DNA of 32,839 bases from Planctomyces sp. (GCA_027483405.1 JAIXUU010000354.1:1-32839); one strand, 5' to 3'. Numbered from the stretch's first letter, positions 15,429-23,414 are shown. Notes: generated by a model not told the origin, from the letters alone. A program made the numbers and translations.

Positions 15429-16601
15429 TCAGGAGTGAACGTGGACATAGCCTTCGGGCGATTCGCTGAAATCGACCGTCTGGTCGCTGACAATGAATTT
15501 CCCACTGGTGCCAATCAGACCTGCTGCCACGAAGATCGCCAGCGAACCTAACGGCAGTGTCCAGATGGGCCAGTCGAACTGTTTGGCAGTCATGACAACC
15601 AGAATGTTCATAGCAGCCATTGGAATCAGGCCCAGCCACGCCAGATTCATCAATTGATCGAAGCGGAAGCGGGGGATCGTCCAGCGGATAAACATGATCA
15701 GCAGAATGATCATCAGAACTTTTGTCAGCAGCACCACCACTTTGACCAGAGTTGCTCCCAGATACGCACTGTCGGCTTCCGCGATCAAAGGGAACTGCCA
15801 GCCACCGAAGAAGAGAATGGCAGTCAGGAAGCAGACGGTTATGATGTGTGCATATTCACCCAGGAAATAGAGGGCGAATTTCATCGAGCTGTATTCGGTA
15901 TGAAAACCACCGACAAGTTCCTGCTCACATTCGGAAAGGTCGAAGGGGAGGCGATTGGTTTCGGCCAGAGCGGAGACGAAGAAGATCAGCAGTGCGAGTG
16001 GCTGTGTCCAGACATTCCAGCCGAGAACGCCCTGATTCGCCTGATGCATGAGAATATCGTTGAGACTCAAAGAACTGGTCATCAGCACGACACCAATGAT
16101 CGACATCCCCAGAGGAATTTCATAGCTCACGACCTGAGCACTGGCCCGCATGGAGCCTAACGAACTGTACTTGTTGTTCGATGCCCAGCCGCCGAGAATC
16201 ACTCCATAGACACCCAGGCTGCCCACACAAAAAATGTAAATCATCCCGATGTTGACATCGGGAGCGATGACAAACCGCATCCATGAAGGTGCCTGATCGA
16301 CAGGTCCGAAGGGGACGATGGCAAAGCCGGCCATGGCAGTAAAGACGGCGATGCTGGGGCCCAGGATATAGAGCGTTTTGTTGACGTAACCGGGGATCAC
16401 GTCTTCCTTGAGCAGGAATTTGGCACCATCAGCAATGGGCTGCAGCAGACCGGCCCAGCCGACACGGTTCGGGCCGTAGCGGTCCTGAATAAAGGCGGCC
16501 AGACGTCGCTCGACCAGGATCAGATAGGCAATTGTGCCCATCAACCCCCCGAAGGCCACACCAATCGTTATCAACGTGACGAGGAAGAATTCCCAACTCA
16601 C
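15429..16601 (-). CDS. nuoH: NADH-quinone oxidoreductase subunit H
   Basis: NuoH is the membrane subunit forming the quinone-access chamber at the junction with the peripheral arm. Signature stretches: RYGPNRVGWAGLLQPIADG near the N-terminus, GWASNNKYSSLGSMRASAQ, VSYEIPLG, NRLPFDLSECEQELVGGF, and HTEYSSMKFALYFLGEY, all near-invariant quinone-site loops. The 390-residue length is slightly above E. coli (325). It starts with GTG at 16601 and overlaps the nuoG stop by 4 bp (GTGA), so it is translationally coupled. Secure. Confidence 0.97.
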   Translation of the reverse strand: MSWEFFLVTLITIGVAFGGLMGTIAYLILVERRLAAFIQDRYGPNRVGWAGLLQPIADGAKFLLKEDVIPGYVNKTLYILGPSIAVFTAMAGFAIVPFGPVDQAPSWMRFVIAPDVNIGMIYIFCVGSLGVYGVILGGWASNNKYSSLGSMRASAQVVSYEIPLGMSIIGVVLMTSSLSLNDILMHQANQGVLGWNVWTQPLALLIFFVSALAETNRLPFDLSECEQELVGGFHTEYSSMKFALYFLGEYAHIITVCFLTAILFFGGWQFPLIAEADSAYLGATLVKVVVLLTKVLMIILLIMFIRWTIPRFRFDQLMNLAWLGLIPMAAMNILVVMTAKQFDWPIWTLPLGSLAIFVAAGLIGTSGKFIVSDQTVDFSESPEGYVHVHS

Positions 16602-18307
16602 GATCGGCTACCTCCTGTAACAGGAACTTGTGTCTCAGAGTCGGCTGCAGAGGCCGTCTCACCTGCCGATTTCAGGAAAATCCCTTCATCGCCCAGGTCA
16701 CCCACAATCAATGCGGCCAGTGCAGGAATCTCACCAGCAATTTCCTGACGGATGGTGGGAGCGTGGAATATACCTGTCCGACCTGCCAGCTCAAAACAGA
16801 TCCGCCCATCGGGCCAGGCATCGCCCGGCGAACGTAAGCCGCGATGAATGGCTTGTGCCAGACCTGCGTGATTGACGAATGTGCCATCACGCTCGGCCCA
16901 CGAAGTGCCAGGCAACACAAATGTCGCCCAGGGAAGAGCGGGGGAATCGAGCAGATCCTGCACAATCACCAGTTTCGCCTTGGCCAGTGACTTGGCCTGC
17001 TCATCGGTGATCCAGCCTTCAGGGGATCCCGCAGTCAGATAGACCGCTTCGAGAGTTCCCTGAGAGACCTGCGCTAAAATCGAGTCGAGCGACTCGACTG
17101 TTCCTCCAAAGTGATGGAGTACCAGTTCCACACCAGCACGGTTCGGGGCTTTTTCGGCTCGAATGGTAAATTTGGGTTGAGGAGCGGCCTGCCCGCGCAG
17201 ATCTTTCGGATACGAATCATCTGCACCCACAACGGGGGCGGGTGTCATCAACAACCTGGCGGCAGGTGAGAGAGACTTCAGATATTTGCAGAGTAGGTAA
17301 GCCTCTTCGACCGTCATGAAGGGAGTCAGCACGACCGCCAGTTTTTCAGGAGCCCTTTTGGCAGCTTCTGTGAGGGCCTGTCGCAAAGCAGGAAGAATTT
17401 GTGGCCAGGAAACGGGGGTGATCCCTGCAGGGAGCTTCTGCATGGGGAACTTCAGGCGATGCTCGGAGTGAATGTACTTCCAGCCGAAGCGACCTTCGTC
17501 GCACATGAACTCGCCCTGTGCGAGCGGGTTTGAGCGTGGCTTGAGTCGGTAGACGACATCTTTGTTCTGATCGACGCGAATGCTGCAACCTGTGCTGCAA
17601 CCGGCGCAGACCGAGTTCTTCCCTTTCAGCCACCACACACGCTGCTCATAGAGAAAATCTTTGCTGCAGAGGGCACCGACAGGGCAGAGATCGACGACGT
17701 TGCCAGCCAGTTTGTTGTTGCAGGGCTTACCAGGGAAGATGTCGATTTCTTCGCCCGAGCCACGGCTGACAACCTGCAACTCAGCGGTGCCGGAGATTTC
17801 ACGGGTGAATCGCACGCAGCGGGTACACATGATGCAGCGATCAGTGAAGAGAGTGATCTGATCGCCGATATAAGGCTTGTCTTTTTTCTGGTTTTTGGGC
17901 TCTGCCAGACGACTGTAAGCCCGGCCGTACTTGAAGCTGAAATCCTGTAGACCACATTCGCCAGCCTGATCACACACGGGGCAGTCGAGAGGATGATTCA
18001 GCAGCAGGTATTCGAGTGTCCCTCGCTGGGCGGCCTGCACCTTGGGGGAATTGGTGACGATCACAGTGCCATCTTTAACGGGAGTCTGGCAGCCGGGGAC
18101 AACCTTGGGAACCATCGCGACGGTTCCATCGGGTTTTTTGTCACCAACTTCCACCAGGCACATACGGCAACTGGCGACGACTGACAAGCTGGGATGCCAG
18201 CAGTAGTGCGGGATTTCCACACCAGCTTTCTGAGCTGCCTGAATACAGTTCAGCCGTTCGTCTGGCTTGAGTTCGACAGGCTGATCGTTGACATAAACTG
18301 TGGGCAT
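16598..18307 (-). CDS. nuoG: NADH-quinone oxidoreductase subunit G
   Basis: NuoG is the largest peripheral subunit and carries electrons from NuoF/NuoE. Cluster ligands are visible in order. The [2Fe-2S] ligands are C36, C47, C50 and C73. A His/Cys cluster is in HPLDCPVCDQAGECGLQ. A 4Fe-4S cluster is in CIMCTRCVRF with a later CPVGALC. A further CxxCxxxCx27C motif (CAGCSTGC...MCDEGRFG) is the pattern of the off-pathway N7 cluster. The molybdopterin-oxidoreductase-like C-terminal part is short, so the protein is 569 residues versus about 900 in E. coli, with no sign of frameshift. Start at 18307 (MPTVYVNDQ). The upstream spacer holds the four-helix-bundle element. Secure. Confidence 0.96.
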   Translation of the reverse strand: MPTVYVNDQPVELKPDERLNCIQAAQKAGVEIPHYCWHPSLSVVASCRMCLVEVGDKKPDGTVAMVPKVVPGCQTPVKDGTVIVTNSPKVQAAQRGTLEYLLLNHPLDCPVCDQAGECGLQDFSFKYGRAYSRLAEPKNQKKDKPYIGDQITLFTDRCIMCTRCVRFTREISGTAELQVVSRGSGEEIDIFPGKPCNNKLAGNVVDLCPVGALCSKDFLYEQRVWWLKGKNSVCAGCSTGCSIRVDQNKDVVYRLKPRSNPLAQGEFMCDEGRFGWKYIHSEHRLKFPMQKLPAGITPVSWPQILPALRQALTEAAKRAPEKLAVVLTPFMTVEEAYLLCKYLKSLSPAARLLMTPAPVVGADDSYPKDLRGQAAPQPKFTIRAEKAPNRAGVELVLHHFGGTVESLDSILAQVSQGTLEAVYLTAGSPEGWITDEQAKSLAKAKLVIVQDLLDSPALPWATFVLPGTSWAERDGTFVNHAGLAQAIHRGLRSPGDAWPDGRICFELAGRTGIFHAPTIRQEIAGEIPALAALIVGDLGDEGIFLKSAGETASAADSETQVPVTGGSRS

Positions 18308-18343
18308 GTTAAGAAGCTTGTTTGAATAGGTGTAAGTAAAAAA

Positions 18344-18820
18344 GGGAAGAAGTAATGAAGGTAAGAAGCCAGAAAATGGGTTCAGAATCTAGATCAAGTT
18401 GCTGGCAATCGTCTGCCTGAAAGCAATGAGCATTCTTGAGACTTCATCTAAATTTGCCTGCATATTCCGGCAGTCACTTTCACTAATGTATCCCAGTTGT
18501 AATGCAATCTCCCAATGAGTATCGAGTTCTGCCAACGAACCAATCGCAATCTGCAGGAAATGAAGCATTGACCATACGCTTTTCCTTCCGAAATGTTCGC
18601 TGAAGCGGAAATTGATGCTCTTCGTATCTGACTTGTCAGTCCAAATTGCTCGTGTCGGGGAAACGCTTCGGTGATCTGATAACAAGCTTTCGCGATATCA
18701 ATCGATTTTTTCCAAACGATCAAATCCCGATGATCACCGACAGCCATGGAGATTCTCCGCTCATCGTGCCAAGTCAACACTTGATTGGAAAATCTGACTT
18801 TTCACCTTCATCCCTTCCCC
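18344..18820 (-). mobile_element. Candidate intervening-sequence-like element with complementary ends, inside the nuo operon
   Basis: The four-helix-bundle pseudogene is bracketed by inverted complementary sequences. In the minus-strand transcript GAUGAAGGUGAAAAGUCAG (18812-18794) can pair with CUGGCUUCUUACCUUCAUU (18372-18354): 15 Watson-Crick pairs, 3 G-U pairs and 1 mismatch over 19. The arms extend outward through a GGGAAG match after a small bulge. Intervening sequences in bacterial 23S rRNA are known to encode this protein type and to have complementary ends. Here the same architecture sits between two mRNA genes. The arms are purine-rich, so chance is not excluded. Boundaries are approximate. 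Confidence 0.45.
18389..18747 (-). pseudogene. Four-helix-bundle protein (23S rRNA intervening-sequence type), frameshifted
   Basis: Two overlapping minus-strand frames together make one typical four-helix-bundle protein. Frame one gives MAVGDHRDLIVWKKSIDIAK, then FGLTSQIRRASISASANISEG. Frame two continues FGRKSVWSMLHFLQIAIGSLAELDTHWEIALQLGYIS to the stop at 18389. The break falls exactly at the family's conserved NI.EG.GR junction. ATG 18747 is preceded by GGAG with good spacing. Inserting a second TTCGGAAGGA at the break restores ANISEGFGRKS perfectly, so one copy of a 10-bp direct repeat was probably lost. Intact proteins of this family accompany rRNA intervening sequences and other loci; their function is unclear. 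It sits in the nuoF-nuoG spacer. Confidence 0.8.
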
Positions 18821-18839
18821 TCTTCTCCCCTCATCACAA

Positions 18840-20171
18840 TTAGTGCGCCCCGATCAGTTCACATGGTTTAATTGTCGAGCGGCCGCTCTGGATGTACTCT
18901 TCGAATTCACTGCGGAATTTGCGGATGGCATTTTTCACAGGCCAGCCGGCACCATCGGCCAGACCGCAAATTGTTGTACCGGGCATCATCCCGATTCCAC
19001 CAGAAACTTCCAACAACAGGTCGAGATCTTCCATCCGGCCCTGACCGCTGCGAATCCGATGCAGAATTCGCTGCATCCAGTTCGTCCCTTCCCGGCAAGG
19101 GGTGCATTGGCCGCACGATTCGTGAGCGAAGAAGCGGGCCGTGTTGTAGACCACATCGACCATACTGGTCTGATCATCAATCACCACGACGGCAGCAGTT
19201 CCAAGACCCAGGCAACCGACCTTTCCTGGACCGTTGAAATCGAGAGGAGTGTCGAGTTCGGAGGGAGCGAGAAAGCCCATGCTGATCCCACCCGGGACGA
19301 CGGCTTTAATCCCGCGACCACCGGGAACACCACCACCATACTCTTGAATCAACTGACGAGCAGTGATCCCCAGCGGAACTTCGTAGCAGCCGGGCTTGTT
19401 GACATGGCCGGAGAGGCAGTAGAGCTTGGGACCATAGCTGCCGGCATCGCGAGGATTGTTCGGGTCAGGCGGTACGCCAATCGATTTGAACCAGTCGATG
19501 CCGCGCTTCAGAATTTGAGTCACGCAGGCCATGGTTTCGATGTTGTTGACGATCGTTGGCTTGCGGAAGAGGCCTTCGATGGCGGGGAAGGGTGGCTTGA
19601 TCCGCGGCCAGGCTCGCTTGCCTTCCAGGCTTTCGATGAGGCCGGTTTCTTCACCGCAGATGTAGGCAGCCGCACCACGGTGCAGGCGGACATCCAGATC
19701 GAAGCCCGAGCCGAAGACGTTCTTCCCGAAGATCCCTTTTTCATAACATTCAGCAACAGCCTTTTGCAGGGCTCGCCAGGCGGCTCCGTATTCATAGCGG
19801 AGGTAGAGGTATGCCGTATTCGAACGGATGGCGTAGCAGCTGATGGCAATCCCTTCGAGGACCTGGTGAGGATCTTTTTCAAGCAGGATGCGATTATTAA
19901 ATGTGCCGGGTTCGCTTTCGTCGCCGTTGACAGCGAGATAGATCGGGCCGGGATGATCTTTGGGGAGGAACGTCCATTTGAGGCCAGTGGGAAAGCCTGC
20001 GCCGCCGCGACCACGCAGGCCGGAATCTTTGACCAGAGTGGTGACTTCGACAGGCGTCATACCGAGCGCCTTTTTGAAGCTTTCGTATCCCCCATCGGCC
20101 AGATAGCTGTCGAGAGTATGACTCTGCTCTTTGTGGATGCGAGCCAGAAGGACAGGTTCATAGGTGGACAT
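18840..20171 (-). CDS. nuoF: NADH-quinone oxidoreductase subunit F (FMN- and NADH-binding)
   Basis: NuoF binds NADH and FMN and hands electrons to cluster N3. Evidence along the 443 residues: the glycine-rich GLRGRGGAGFPTGLKW near residue 50, the FMN/NADH segment VNGDESEPGTFNNRILLEKDP, GAAAYICGEETGLIESLEG, and the N3 cluster ligands ESCGQCTPCREGTNW followed by TTICGLADG. The ATG start at 20171 has only a weak ribosome binding site. Unlike a compact nuo operon, this gene is bracketed by extra modules: 56 bp upstream lies the small protein of the kinase pair, and downstream lies the four-helix-bundle element. Secure. Confidence 0.97.
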   Translation of the reverse strand: MSTYEPVLLARIHKEQSHTLDSYLADGGYESFKKALGMTPVEVTTLVKDSGLRGRGGAGFPTGLKWTFLPKDHPGPIYLAVNGDESEPGTFNNRILLEKDPHQVLEGIAISCYAIRSNTAYLYLRYEYGAAWRALQKAVAECYEKGIFGKNVFGSGFDLDVRLHRGAAAYICGEETGLIESLEGKRAWPRIKPPFPAIEGLFRKPTIVNNIETMACVTQILKRGIDWFKSIGVPPDPNNPRDAGSYGPKLYCLSGHVNKPGCYEVPLGITARQLIQEYGGGVPGGRGIKAVVPGGISMGFLAPSELDTPLDFNGPGKVGCLGLGTAAVVVIDDQTSMVDVVYNTARFFAHESCGQCTPCREGTNWMQRILHRIRSGQGRMEDLDLLLEVSGGIGMMPGTTICGLADGAGWPVKNAIRKFRSEFEEYIQSGRSTIKPCELIGAH

Positions 20172-20227
20172 GGGAAAGCATCCGTGTATCGATAAAGGAC
20201 AATATTTATTGAAGCGACTGGCGTTGT

Positions 20228-20482
20228 TTACTCGTGCGGAAGGTTCTGGATAGAGAGTTCTCGTTTGACCTGATTAGCAATCAATTCGTAGCAAGGCAGA
20301 TTTTTGATTTCTTCGTCTGAGGGCCAGACATACACAATCTTTCCGTCCTGCCACGTACTGGCCGGAATTCCATGCAACCAGTTCTCGCGAACTGCTTCCT
20401 GAACTGCTTCAAAGACAACCTCATCAAAAATGTCGTGGGTATTTTCAGGGTAACGCTCAATCAAATCGATGTGATCTTGCAT
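20228..20482 (-). CDS. Small acidic protein paired with a zeta-like kinase; putative antitoxin or partner
   Basis: The 84-residue protein has no domain I can name. It begins MQDHIDLIERYPENTHDIFDE, is rich in acidic residues, and includes ENWLHGIPASTWQDGKIVYVWPSDEE. The track starts at TTG 20512. ATG 20482 is better: it has GAGAG about 8 nt upstream and gives a 26-bp overlap with the kinase gene instead of 56 bp. The overlap implies coupled translation. Pairing with a zeta-like kinase suggests a toxin-antitoxin or accessory role, but gene order is the reverse of classical epsilon-zeta, and there is no visible resemblance to epsilon. The gene is well supported; its function is not. Confidence 0.7.
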   Translation of the reverse strand: MQDHIDLIERYPENTHDIFDEVVFEAVQEAVRENWLHGIPASTWQDGKIVYVWPSDEEIKNLPCYELIANQVKRELSIQNLPHE

Positions 20483-21053
20483 TGAAAAACTCTCGCCAGA
20501 GATGAGGTTCAAAAACTTCGATTTGTTGAGTTTGGATCCGCGCTATCAGTTTTTGAATACCAATGTTCCGGTTGTCATAAATTCGGCAACTATCCACAAG
20601 TGGTAGATAGATCTCGAATAGATTGTCTATCGTTCGAGAGTATCTACGCCTGACTGTTTCCTCAGGGATGTCGTGTCCTCCTTTGAGAACCCTTTGCCGA
20701 ACTCGTTCCAAAGCGAGTTCAACCGAAGGGAGCCATAGGAAGAACAGTTCGATCCGATAACCTTTCTCTTTCAATTGCTGCAGCCGAACCGCATGTGTCC
20801 TGCTTGAGAGCGTGGATTCAAAGGCGAAACTCACGTGAGTCTTAGCCAATTCCTCCAGACGACTGAGCATCAGCCGACTGGCTTCAATATGAACTGTACG
20901 ATCCGGTGCTTTTGATAATCCTTTCGCTATGACATCTGCATTCACAAATTCCTGAATGCTCAGAGCTGGCAGAATCTTCTCGGCGATTGTCGATTTTCCA
21001 GATCCATTCGGCCCGCCAAACACCACACATTTCGGTTGATCTGGCGGAACCAT
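20457..21053 (-). CDS. Zeta-toxin-like P-loop kinase (COG4185-like)
   Basis: The 198-residue protein shows a Walker A GGPNGSGKST at residues 13-22 and NADVIAKGL with a candidate catalytic Asp near residue 40. FAFESTLSS follows. The lid-like RVRQRVLKGGHDIPEETVRRRYSRT supplies arginines, followed by NLFEIYLPLVDSC and YDN. This is the pattern of the zeta-toxin-related predicted kinases. True zeta toxins phosphorylate UDP-GlcNAc and block cell-wall synthesis; whether this protein does so is unknown. ATG 21053 has a good AAGGA site. It begins only 30 bp after nuoE and overlaps the next gene, so it must be transcribed within the nuo mRNA unless it has its own promoter. All visible motifs are intact. 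Confidence 0.85.
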   Translation of the reverse strand: MVPPDQPKCVVFGGPNGSGKSTIAEKILPALSIQEFVNADVIAKGLSKAPDRTVHIEASRLMLSRLEELAKTHVSFAFESTLSSRTHAVRLQQLKEKGYRIELFFLWLPSVELALERVRQRVLKGGHDIPEETVRRRYSRTIDNLFEIYLPLVDSCRIYDNRNIGIQKLIARIQTQQIEVFEPHLWREFFNARSHRFD

Positions 21054-21083
21054 TGATCTGTTCCTTGACTATGCCCTTTGTGG

Positions 21084-21563
21084 CTAGGCCTTCAATTCAT
21101 TAATCAGTTTGTCTGCTATTTCATGAGTGACATTGTGGACGCAGTCTTCATCGACCAGAACACAGGGAGCCCCATCGCAGACGCCAAGGCATTCCGCGAA
21201 CTCGAGTGTGATCTTGCCATCCTCTGTAGTGCCGCCAGGCGTGACGTGGAGTTTCTCGCACATGTGAGCAAGCAATTCTTCGCCGCCGCGCAGACCACAA
21301 CTGATGCTCCGACAAACCCACACGCGATGCTTGCCCAATGGATTCTCTTCCGTACGGAAGAATTGGTAGAACGTCATCGTGTCATGAACTTCGGAGGGGT
21401 GCAGTTCGAGAAGTTCTGCTATCTCTTCGATCGCACCCGTCGAAACATGGCGGAGTTCATCATGCACTAAATGCAGCGCTGGGAGAGTAACCGCCCGCTT
21501 GTTCGGGTATTTCGGAAACTCCGCAACAATGCGTGCCCGTAAATCATCCGAAAGTACCGTCAT
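21084..21563 (-). CDS. nuoE: NADH-quinone oxidoreductase subunit E ([2Fe-2S])
   Basis: This is a thioredoxin-fold subunit that holds the binuclear cluster N1a beside NuoF. The 159 residues contain an N-terminal helical part (LPALHLVHDELRHVSTGAIEEIAELL), then HDTMTFYQFF, and the cluster ligands CRSISC and ECLGVCDGAP in the usual C-x4-C...C-x3-C arrangement. Its ATG overlaps the nuoD stop by 4 bp. It is followed after 30 bp by the zeta-like kinase rather than directly by nuoF. Secure. Confidence 0.97.
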   Translation of the reverse strand: MTVLSDDLRARIVAEFPKYPNKRAVTLPALHLVHDELRHVSTGAIEEIAELLELHPSEVHDTMTFYQFFRTEENPLGKHRVWVCRSISCGLRGGEELLAHMCEKLHVTPGGTTEDGKITLEFAECLGVCDGAPCVLVDEDCVHNVTHEIADKLINELKA

Positions 21564-22822
21564 CGATCCAACTCCGCAGCAATGATATTCAAACTACCCA
21601 GAATGGCTGGCACATCGCTGAGCATATAGCCCGGCATCAGGTGCTGGAATGTCGCAAAGTGGATGAACGAGGGTGGCCGGCATCGAGCCCGATAGGCACG
21701 CGGTTCTCCATCGGCGACTATATAAAAACCCAATTCCCCATTGGGAGATTCCGTACAGGCGTAAAGTTCTTCCACCGGAACTTTGAAGCCGCGATTGGGC
21801 ATAATCATCTCAAAGTGGTGGATCAAACCTTCAATACTTCGATAGACAGCGGGTTTGGAAGGCAGAACGGACTTCCCCTCCAACTCGACATTCACCGGGC
21901 CTGCGGGGATGTTTTCAATCGCCTGGTTAATAATTTTGATGCTCTCGAGCATTTCCTGCATACGGACTAAATAGCGGGCATAGCAATCGCCATTCTTGGA
22001 AGCGGCAATCTTGAAGTCGAGATCGGCATACGCCAGGTAGGGTTCATCTTTTCGCAGGTCCCGTACCACACCCGAAGCGCGGGCAATAGGGCCGGTGCAG
22101 CCCATGTTGATGGCATCTTCGCGGGAAAGAACACCCACACCTTTGACGCGATCCACAAAAATACGATTCTTCGTCAGCAGACGATCCACTTCGCTGTGAA
22201 TCTTGGGGAAGTTCTTCGCGAATGAGCGAACCTTATCTGCCCATAAGTTATTCACGTCGAAAAGCACACCCCCTACGCGGGTGTAGCTCGTGTGAAAGCG
22301 CTGGCCTGAGGCGTATTCCACAATGTCGTAAATCAATTCCCGCTGCTGGAAGAAATACAGAAAGGCTGTGAATGCTCCCAGGTCCAGAGCGACAGCGCCC
22401 ACACACAACAGGTGGTCATGCAGACGCATCAGCTCGGCCAGGATTGTTCGCAGATAGGTACAGCGGGGAGTGATCTCGATGCCGAGCAGCTTTTCGACCG
22501 TATGGTGCCAGGCAATTTCATTCGCCAGAGGCGAGATGTAATTCATGCGGTCAACAATGGTGACATACTGATTGAAATCGAGTGACTCCCCCAGTTTCTC
22601 AAAACCACTGTGGAGATAACCAATATCGGGTTCGGCCTTAACGACCTTTTCCCCATCGAGCGTCAGAACCAGTCGGAGCGTGGTGTGAGTGGCTGGATGC
22701 TGAGGGCCGAAGTTCAGCGTCCATAGATATTCAGAATTCGCCGCTTCGGCATGTGATGAGGCCGACCCGCCAGCCGCATTGCGGGACGTCGCCGGGTGGA
22801 GCGAAGAGGCAACAACGGGCAT
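21560..22822 (-). CDS. nuoD: NADH-quinone oxidoreductase subunit D
   Basis: This is the 49-kDa-type subunit, related to the large subunit of NiFe hydrogenases, lining the quinone pocket with NuoB. Motifs: LNFGPQHPATHTTLRL, then IGYLHSGFEKLGES, then VDRMNYISPLANE, a central LMRLHDHLLCVGAVALDLGA, and a C-terminal PSFIHFATFQHLM near the stop. The ORF track starts at TTG 22828. ATG 22822 (MPVVASSL) is preferred, with GAAGG 6-7 nt upstream. The first 28 residues are a Ser/Ala-rich extension before the conserved domain. It is a separate gene from nuoC, not fused as in E. coli. Secure. Confidence 0.97.
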   Translation of the reverse strand: MPVVASSLHPATSRNAAGGSASSHAEAANSEYLWTLNFGPQHPATHTTLRLVLTLDGEKVVKAEPDIGYLHSGFEKLGESLDFNQYVTIVDRMNYISPLANEIAWHHTVEKLLGIEITPRCTYLRTILAELMRLHDHLLCVGAVALDLGAFTAFLYFFQQRELIYDIVEYASGQRFHTSYTRVGGVLFDVNNLWADKVRSFAKNFPKIHSEVDRLLTKNRIFVDRVKGVGVLSREDAINMGCTGPIARASGVVRDLRKDEPYLAYADLDFKIAASKNGDCYARYLVRMQEMLESIKIINQAIENIPAGPVNVELEGKSVLPSKPAVYRSIEGLIHHFEMIMPNRGFKVPVEELYACTESPNGELGFYIVADGEPRAYRARCRPPSFIHFATFQHLMPGYMLSDVPAILGSLNIIAAELDR

Positions 22823-22925
22823 GGTCAACCTTCAATGAGTGAAGTTTCGCGGATCAGGTATGAAACAGGTTCGATGGTTTTGATCAATATCACCGGCAAG
22901 TCGTCAGGTGGCTGGCAGCGGGTGG

Positions 22926-23414
22926 TTAACTTTCGGCTCTGGTGATCACCGGGAAGTTATGTCGTTCTCCACGCCCTTTGAGTGGGTAATCTTTGCGGAG
23001 TGCGTGGCTTTCAAACTCTGGTGGGCAAAGGATTCGCTGCAGATTCGGGTGGCCGGTAAAGTGAATACCAAACAGGTCATAAACTTCGCGTTCCGTCCAG
23101 TCTGCAGTTTTCCAGTGGCGGTACATGGAGGGCAAAGTGGGTGATGGATCATTCACGAAAGTTTTGACGACAAGCCGCTCTCGAGTTTTGGTGTTCACCA
23201 CGACATAGATGACACCGTAGCGATCTGTGGCCCCGGGGTATTCCAGGTAATCACAGCAGGTGACATCACTGAGCATGTCGAACCCCAGGTGATGTTTGAG
23301 GTGAGACATAAGATCATCGAGTTGAGCTGCCGGGACGATCAGGCGTGTGTTGTCTCGGAAAGATTCCGATTTCAGGACACCGCCCAAATGCTCATTGAGT
23401 GCTGCGAAGTCCAC
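22926..23414 (-). CDS. nuoC: NADH-quinone oxidoreductase subunit C
   Basis: This is the 30-kDa-type peripheral subunit that structurally supports NuoD. The signature near the C-terminus is DWTEREVYDLFGIHFTGHPN followed by LQRILCPPEF and RKDYPLKG. The 162-residue length fits a standalone NuoC. It starts with GTG at 23414 (GTG-GAC-TTC), with GGTAGG about five bases upstream. The gap to nuoD is 103 bp and the gap back to nuoB is 137 bp, the latter holding a hairpin. Secure. Confidence 0.96.
   Translation of the reverse strand: MDFAALNEHLGGVLKSESFRDNTRLIVPAAQLDDLMSHLKHHLGFDMLSDVTCCDYLEYPGATDRYGVIYVVVNTKTRERLVVKTFVNDPSPTLPSMYRHWKTADWTEREVYDLFGIHFTGHPNLQRILCPPEFESHALRKDYPLKGRGERHNFPVITRAES

Noticed and set aside
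18843-20195. 450-residue plus-strand ORF opposite nuoF
   Set aside because: It is the shadow of a strongly supported nuoF; its translation has no domain and an uneven composition. Long antisense frames are expected at this codon bias.
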